DNA of 17,639 nt, from the NCBI GenBank assembly GCA_031258375.1, contig JAIRMX010000038.1, positions 1 through 17,639 of the forward strand, given 5' to 3'. The stretch comes from Elusimicrobiota bacterium. Its GTDB lineage: Bacteria; Elusimicrobiota; Elusimicrobia; Elusimicrobiales; Elusimicrobiaceae. This document shows, in pieces, positions 12,645-17,639 of this stretch. A model generated the notes under the pieces. That model ran no database searches. It worked only from the letters and a program-made list of their open reading frames with translations, and had not been told where the DNA came from. The translations under genes and the position numbers were made by a program. Within the stretch, counting starts at the first letter, position 1. Each line of letters starts with the position of its first letter.

Positions 12645-14567
12645 ATGAATATTGTTGAAAAAGTACTTAAAAATCATCTTAAAAAAGGAGAATACGTTAA
12701 AGGAAAAGAAATCGGAATAAGGATAGACCAGACGCTGACGCAGGACGCCACGGGCACAATGGCGTATTTGCAGTTTGAAGCTTTAGGACTTAAAGAAATC
12801 AAAACCGATTTGTCGGTGTCTTACGTGGATCATAATACGGTACAGGTGGGATTTGAAAACAACGACGACCATTTGTATCTCAAAACTATAGCGGAACGCT
12901 ATGGCATTTTTTATTCGCGTGCGGGAAACGGCATTTGCCACCAAGTGCACCTGGAGAGATTTGGCAAGCCGGGCGCAACGCTGCTTGGCTCGGATTCGCA
13001 TACTCCTACCGGCGGCGGCATAGGACAAATAGCCATAGGCGCGGGAGGCCTGGACGTGGCCGTATCTATGGGCGGAGGGAATTTTTATCTAACCGCGCCG
13101 AAAGTATATAAAATAAACTTGACCGGCGCTCTAAAACCATGGTCCAGCGCAAAAGACGTAGTCTTGGAAATGCTTAAACTGCTCGGCACAAAGGGCAATG
13201 TGGGCGTAATACTGGAATACGGCGGGGAAGGCGTAAAATCTTTATCAGTTCCGCAGAGAGCCGTAATTGCCAATATGGGCGCTGAAATGGGAGTGACAAC
13301 CTCCATATTCCCCTCCGACGAAATTACCAAGCAGTTTCTTACCGCGCAAAAACGCGCGCGGGACTGGACGGAATTAACGGCGGATAAAGACGCCCATTAC
13401 GATAGAATTATTGATATCGACCTCTCCAAAATAGAACCTCTTGCGGCAACTCCTCACAGTCCGGGCAATATTAAAACTGTCAAAGAGCTTGAAGGTATGG
13501 CCGTGGATCAAGTGTGCATAGGCAGCTGCACAAATTCTTCGTATAGGGATATGATGATAGTCGGCAATATTTTAAAAGGAAAAACAATTGCGGAAAACGT
13601 CAGCTTAGGCATTGCGCCCGGCTCAAGACAGGTGATAGAAATGATAGACAGAGACGGCGCGCTGGGCAGTATGATAGCGGCGGGCGCGCGTTTTATGGAA
13701 AGCGCATGCGGATTTTGCATAGGAAATCATTTTTCTCCCAAAAGCGGCGGCGTATCTTTGAGAACTTCAAACCGAAATTTTGAAGGCAGAAGCGGCACAA
13801 AAGACGCTCAGGTATATTTGGTGTCGCCGGAAATCGCGGCTCTTGCGGCTGTGTACGGAAAAATAACGCTTCCCGAGAAAACAAATATTTCGTATCCGCA
13901 TATATCCGAACCGGAAGAATTTTTGATAGACGATAATATGATTATCAAACCGGACGTCAAAAAGATAGGAAATACGGAAATTTCCAGAGGTCCCAATATC
14001 GGCAAACCTCCGGTTAATGAGGCTATGCCCGCGCGGCTAAACGGCGAGTTGACGATAAAAGTGGGAGATAAGATTACAACCGATCATATCATGCCCGCGG
14101 GGTCCAGACTTAAATACAGAAGCAATGTGCCGAAATACGCGGAATTTGTGTTTGAAAATCTGGACAATACTTTCCCCGCGCGCGCACTGAAAAACAAAAA
14201 CGACGGTGTTCATAACATAATAGTAGCCGGCGAATCTTACGGGCAGGGATCCAGCAGGGAGCATGCGGCAATGTGTCCGATGTATCTGGGGGTAAAAGCC
14301 GTAATTGCAAAAAGTTTTGAGCGCATACACGCGGCCAATTTAATTAATTTTGGCATTTTGCCGCTGGTATTTGAAAACGCGGCGGATTGTGACGCTCTCG
14401 AGCAAGGAGATAAAATAACCGGAGATTTTGCCTCTCAAGTTCCTTTGGGTAAAATTGTTCTTACAAACGAAAGAACGGACAAAAAAATAAGTTTGTTGTG
14501 CGAGCTTTCCAAACGCCAGCAAGAAATAGTCGTTGCCGGCGGACTACTAAATTATACGGTAAAATGA
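12645..14567 (+). CDS. Aconitate hydratase (Aquifex type)
   Basis: This 640-residue aconitase interconverts citrate and isocitrate using a [4Fe-4S] cluster. Cluster ligands are Cys295 (GSCTNSS, 293-299) and Cys355/Cys358 (ACGFCIGN, 354-361). GSDSHTPTGGG (115-125) is the conserved substrate/cluster loop; KITTDHIMPAG (476-486) and GSSREHA (535-541) in the swivel domain carry catalytic-site residues, including the SREH arginine. At about 640 residues it is shorter than AcnA (about 890) and fits the compact mitochondrial-like group called Aquifex type. It heads a four-gene operon; 13 bp and an AGGAG site separate it from the isocitrate dehydrogenase gene. All key residues are present. I give no symbol because acn/acnA usage varies for this group. 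Confidence 0.93.
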   Translation: MNIVEKVLKNHLKKGEYVKGKEIGIRIDQTLTQDATGTMAYLQFEALGLKEIKTDLSVSYVDHNTVQVGFENNDDHLYLKTIAERYGIFYSRAGNGICHQVHLERFGKPGATLLGSDSHTPTGGGIGQIAIGAGGLDVAVSMGGGNFYLTAPKVYKINLTGALKPWSSAKDVVLEMLKLLGTKGNVGVILEYGGEGVKSLSVPQRAVIANMGAEMGVTTSIFPSDEITKQFLTAQKRARDWTELTADKDAHYDRIIDIDLSKIEPLAATPHSPGNIKTVKELEGMAVDQVCIGSCTNSSYRDMMIVGNILKGKTIAENVSLGIAPGSRQVIEMIDRDGALGSMIAAGARFMESACGFCIGNHFSPKSGGVSLRTSNRNFEGRSGTKDAQVYLVSPEIAALAAVYGKITLPEKTNISYPHISEPEEFLIDDNMIIKPDVKKIGNTEISRGPNIGKPPVNEAMPARLNGELTIKVGDKITTDHIMPAGSRLKYRSNVPKYAEFVFENLDNTFPARALKNKNDGVHNIIVAGESYGQGSSREHAAMCPMYLGVKAVIAKSFERIHAANLINFGILPLVFENAADCDALEQGDKITGDFASQVPLGKIVLTNERTDKKISLLCELSKRQQEIVVAGGLLNYTVK

Positions 14568-14580
14568 GGAGATAAAAAAT

Positions 14581-15798
14581 ATGACAAAGATAAAAGTAAA
14601 AAATCCGCTGGTCGATTTGGACGGAGACGAAATGACCCGCGTTATATGGAGTATGGTTAAAGAGCATTTGATCTTCCCTTATATAGACGTAGACCTGAAA
14701 TATTTCGACTTAGGCGTTATTCACAGGGATCAGACCGACGATAAAGTCACCCTCGACGCGGCAAAAGCAATAGAACAATACGGCGTCGGCGTCAAATGCG
14801 CGACAATTACTCCCGACGACGATCGCATCAACGAATATAAGCTCAAAAAAGCTTGGCCTTCCCCGAACGGACAAATAAGAAGCTATCTTGACGGCACCGT
14901 ATTTAGAAAGCCCATTATAGTCAAAAATATTAAACCCGCGGTCAGAAGCTGGAAAAAGCCCATAGTCGTAGGCCGCCATGCTTACGGGGATATTTATAAA
15001 GCGCAGGAACTGGTTATTCCCACGCCGGGCAGAGCGGAACTGGTTTTCACCACCGACAGCGAAGGCGCGCACGGCGAAACCAAAGTAGTAGTCCACGAGT
15101 TCAAAGGCCCCGGCGTGCTTATGGGCATGCATAATACCGACAAATCAATACGCTCTTTTGCAAAAGCCTGCATACGCTACGCCATAAGCGAAAAAATTGA
15201 CTTGTGGTTCGGCGCCAAAGACACGATAAGCAAAAAATACGACACAAGATTTAAAAATATATTTGCAAGCGAAATAGTGGAAGCCATGAAAGATATGCAA
15301 AAAGCGGGAGTAAGCTATAAATATTTCCTTATAGACGACGCGGTCGCGCAAGTGATGAAACACGAGGGCGGCATATTATGGGCGATGAAAAATTATGACG
15401 GCGACGTGTTTTCGGATATGATAGCGGCGGGCTTTGGCAGTCTCGGCATGATGACAAGCGTGCTGGTATCTCCGACCGGTAAATTTGAATTTGAAGCCGC
15501 GCACGGCACCGTCAAACGCCATTATTATCAATATAAAGAAGGCAAAGAAACTTCCACCAATCCGGTGGCGTCAATTTTTGCGTGGACAGGAGCTCTTAAA
15601 AAACGCGGGGAACTCGACGATACCAAAGACGTTGTTCAATTTGCGGGTAAACTTGAAAAAGCGGTTTTAGACTGCATTGAGGAAGGCCTTATCACCAAAG
15701 ATCTTATGTCTCTTGTGGATAATCCGCCCAAGAAGCATCTTAATACCGCGGAATTTATAAGCGCCGTATCTAAAAAACTGGCGAAGGAAATGAAATAA
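14581..15798 (+). CDS. icd: NADP-dependent isocitrate dehydrogenase (eukaryote-like type)
   Basis: The 405-residue protein matches the homodimeric eukaryote-type NADP-IDH (human IDH1-like), not the E. coli Icd type. GDEMTR (15-20) is the N-terminal strand and SPNG (94-97) with Arg100 and Arg109 is the isocitrate site. GRHAYGD (131-137) carries Arg132, Lys213 is catalytic, and the DGD-x3-D region (273-279) binds metal. AAHGTVKRHY (306-315) has Arg313 and His314, the pair that selects NADP through the 2'-phosphate. It interconverts isocitrate and 2-oxoglutarate plus CO2. An AGGAG site precedes the ATG and the next gene starts 2 bp after its stop. With ATP-citrate lyase beside it, reductive carboxylation of 2-oxoglutarate is plausible, but direction cannot be read from sequence. 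Confidence 0.94.
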   Translation: MTKIKVKNPLVDLDGDEMTRVIWSMVKEHLIFPYIDVDLKYFDLGVIHRDQTDDKVTLDAAKAIEQYGVGVKCATITPDDDRINEYKLKKAWPSPNGQIRSYLDGTVFRKPIIVKNIKPAVRSWKKPIVVGRHAYGDIYKAQELVIPTPGRAELVFTTDSEGAHGETKVVVHEFKGPGVLMGMHNTDKSIRSFAKACIRYAISEKIDLWFGAKDTISKKYDTRFKNIFASEIVEAMKDMQKAGVSYKYFLIDDAVAQVMKHEGGILWAMKNYDGDVFSDMIAAGFGSLGMMTSVLVSPTGKFEFEAAHGTVKRHYYQYKEGKETSTNPVASIFAWTGALKKRGELDDTKDVVQFAGKLEKAVLDCIEEGLITKDLMSLVDNPPKKHLNTAEFISAVSKKLAKEMK

Positions 15799-15800
15799 TT

Positions 15801-17036
15801 ATGGCAATAAGAGGCATCAGAGAATACGACGGTAAAAAAGTATTGTTTACCTATTTCGGCGCGAGCGCTAAAGCTAAATCCCTCGCGCTGGCAACGCCGC
15901 AGACTAAAGAGAAAGACTTGCTTAAGGCAAATCCATGGCTTAAAAAAACCAAGCTGGTGGCAAAACCCGATCAGCTTTTTGGCAAACGCGGCAAACACGG
16001 GCTTTTGTCGGTCGACAAAGACTTTAAAGAAACGTGGAAGTGGATACAAGCCGGAATGAACAAAGAAACCGTAGTCGGCAAGACTGCGGGTACGCTTACT
16101 CATTTTCTGATAGAGCCGTTTACCCCGCATACCGACGAATATTACGCGGCTGTCAAAAGCGCGCGCGACGGCGATACTATTTATCTCTCCAACCGCGGCG
16201 GCATAAACGTGGAAGAAAATTGGGATATAGTTAAAGAAACTTTCGTACCCGTGATGTCCGACATTGAAGACGTTAAGCTCAATATGCCGGATTTCGGGCA
16301 AAATAAAGAAGCGGTAGAAAAGTTTATAAAGAAATTGTACCGCTTTTATATTGCGGGCGGTTTTGCTTATCTTGAAATAAATCCCTTTACTTTTGACAAA
16401 TCCGAAGCCGTGCCTTTGGACTTAGTGGCAAAAGTTGACGATACTTCTTTATTTGAGACGGGCAAACTCTGGGGAGACTTGGAATTTCCCGCGGCTTTCG
16501 GCTCCAAAAGCGAACCCGAAGAAGAGTATATAAAAAGTCTTGACGAGCAAACCGGCGCAAGTCTTAAACTCACTATTCTTAACAGAAAAGGCAGAGTATG
16601 GACTATGGTGGCCGGCGGCGGCGCAAGCGTGATATACGCCGACACGGTATGCGACGTCGGGTTTTCCAAAGAGCTGGCAAATTACGGCGAATATTCGGGA
16701 GATCCCTCCAGAGAATTTACCTATCTTTATGCGAAAACTATTCTTGATCTAGCCACAAAAGAGAAAGATAAACGCGGCAAAGTGCTGCTTATCGGCGGCG
16801 GAATTGCAAACTTTACGGACGTGGCTAAAACATTTGAGGGCATTATTGAGGCTCTTGACGAATATAAAGACAAAATAAAGAAAAATAATATTAAAATTTT
16901 TGTCAGACGCGGCGGACCCAATTATAAGGAAGGTCTTGATAATATGCGCCGCGCGGGTGAAAAAATGGGGCTTGATATAAAAGTCTTCGGCCCGGAGACG
17001 CATATTACCCGCATAGTCTCTTTGGCTCTGAGGTAA
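15801..17036 (+). CDS. aclB: ATP-citrate lyase, ATP-grasp/citrate-binding subunit
   Basis: This 411-residue protein aligns along its length with the N-terminal half of human ATP-citrate lyase and the AclB subunit of green sulfur bacteria. The ATP-grasp part has NPWLKKTKLVAKPDQL (44-59), HFLIEPF (101-107) and the metal-binding YLEINPF (190-196). The citrate-binding part has WTMVAGGGASVIYAD (267-281), ELANYGEYSG (291-300), IGGGIANFTD (331-340) and RRGGPNYKEG (369-378). With the large subunit it cleaves citrate with ATP and CoA to acetyl-CoA and oxaloacetate. It starts 2 bp after icd and ends 4 bp before the large subunit. An AAGGA lies 12 nt upstream of the ATG. Subunit naming follows Chlorobium, and labels are swapped in some databases. 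Confidence 0.94.
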   Translation: MAIRGIREYDGKKVLFTYFGASAKAKSLALATPQTKEKDLLKANPWLKKTKLVAKPDQLFGKRGKHGLLSVDKDFKETWKWIQAGMNKETVVGKTAGTLTHFLIEPFTPHTDEYYAAVKSARDGDTIYLSNRGGINVEENWDIVKETFVPVMSDIEDVKLNMPDFGQNKEAVEKFIKKLYRFYIAGGFAYLEINPFTFDKSEAVPLDLVAKVDDTSLFETGKLWGDLEFPAAFGSKSEPEEEYIKSLDEQTGASLKLTILNRKGRVWTMVAGGGASVIYADTVCDVGFSKELANYGEYSGDPSREFTYLYAKTILDLATKEKDKRGKVLLIGGGIANFTDVAKTFEGIIEALDEYKDKIKKNNIKIFVRRGGPNYKEGLDNMRRAGEKMGLDIKVFGPETHITRIVSLALR

Positions 17037-17040
17037 AATT

Positions 17041-17639
17041 ATGAAAGCGGAATTATTTACGAACACTACAACGGCCGTCATATACGGCAATCAGCAAAAA
17101 GCGGTGCAGAGAATGCTGGATTTTGATTATGTCTGCGGACGCAAAATCCCGTCTGTAGCGGCTATTATAGAGCCGGGTAAAAACGGAGTGCAAAAATTTT
17201 TCTTCGGCAAGGGCGAGGTGCTTATTCCGTCGTTTGGCTCTTTGGACGCGGCGGCAAAACGTTTCCCCAAAGCCGATGTTTTAATAAATTTCTCCTCGTT
17301 TAGAAGCGCGTATAAAACGTCTATGGAAGCTTTGAACGCAAAAACAATTAACACCGTCATAATCATAGCCGAAGGCGTGCCGGAAAGACGCGCGCGGGAA
17401 ATAGCGGCAACGGCAAAAAAACTCGGCAAAATGGTTATCGGCCCGGCGACCGTGGGCGGCATTAAAGCCGGCTGTTTTAAAATAGGCAATACCGCCGGCA
17501 CGATAGACAATATAGTCGAGAGCAAGCTCAACAGGCCGGGCAGCGTCGGTTTTGTGTCCAAATCCGGCGGCCTGTCCAACGAAGTTTACAATATAGTCGC
17601 CAGAAATACCGACGGCCTTTACGAAGGCATAGCCATAGG
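17041..17639 (+). CDS. aclA: ATP-citrate lyase, CoA-ligase/citryl-CoA lyase subunit (partial, 5' part)
   Basis: About 199 residues are visible before the window ends; the full family length is near 600. The start aligns with the middle of human ATP-citrate lyase: AVIYGNQQKAVQRMLDFDYV (12-31), VLINFSSFRSAY (80-91), AEGVPE (110-115), IGPATVGGIKAGCFKIGNT (133-151) and SKSGGLSNE (173-181). This is the CoA-binding and CoA-ligase portion. The phosphohistidine loop and the citrate-synthase-like lyase domain lie beyond the window. It is the fourth gene of the operon, 4 bp after aclB, with GAGGT at the end of aclB as a likely ribosome-binding site. Confidence 0.94.
   Translation, partial: MKAELFTNTTTAVIYGNQQKAVQRMLDFDYVCGRKIPSVAAIIEPGKNGVQKFFFGKGEVLIPSFGSLDAAAKRFPKADVLINFSSFRSAYKTSMEALNAKTINTVIIIAEGVPERRAREIAATAKKLGKMVIGPATVGGIKAGCFKIGNTAGTIDNIVESKLNRPGSVGFVSKSGGLSNEVYNIVARNTDGLYEGIAI

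Overview
The window reads as Gram-negative bacterial chromosome of low to moderate GC. The left third is visibly AT-rich; the citrate/isocitrate genes on the right are clearly richer in GC. Two GT9 heptosyltransferase-like proteins, a WaaE-like glycosyltransferase and a YheS-type ABC-F protein point to an outer-membrane, LPS- or LOS-bearing bacterium. An Aquifex-type aconitase with two-subunit ATP-citrate lyase suggests an anaerobic lineage. Elusimicrobiota (Endomicrobium-like) is my best guess, but that is inference: there is no marker gene in the window.

Left, 1-4280 (accessory, + strand): the tail of an unrecognised ORF; a three-gene overlapping HipBST-type toxin-antitoxin operon behind a promoter carrying three helically phased inverted repeats; a decayed glycosyltransferase copy; an AAA_14/DUF4143 ATPase behind a perfect 28-bp palindrome; and an intact paralogue of the decayed glycosyltransferase.

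Middle, 4285-8017: two GT9 genes run leftward. Divergently, a GT2 gene overlaps a membrane-anchored polysaccharide deacetylase by 4 bp. Together they look like an LPS-core or surface-glycan locus.

8054-12560 (mostly - strand): a SIS-domain sugar-phosphate protein, a YheS-type ABC-F ATPase and an NAD-dependent epimerase-like SDR. The two long gaps around the ABC-F gene (8780-9316 and 11165-11585) hold no convincing genes. They contain dispersed repeats: two inverted copies of a MITE-like element with self-palindromic ends, one of them loaded with a second, smaller palindromic repeat that is nested in itself.

Right, 12645-17639 (+ strand): a tight operon of aconitase, NADP-type isocitrate dehydrogenase, ATP-citrate lyase small subunit and the start of the large subunit, which runs off the window. 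These enzymes connect 2-oxoglutarate with citrate, and citrate with acetyl-CoA plus oxaloacetate. This is the carboxylating arm of the reductive TCA cycle, or the same route used in the oxidative direction for glutamate and NADPH.
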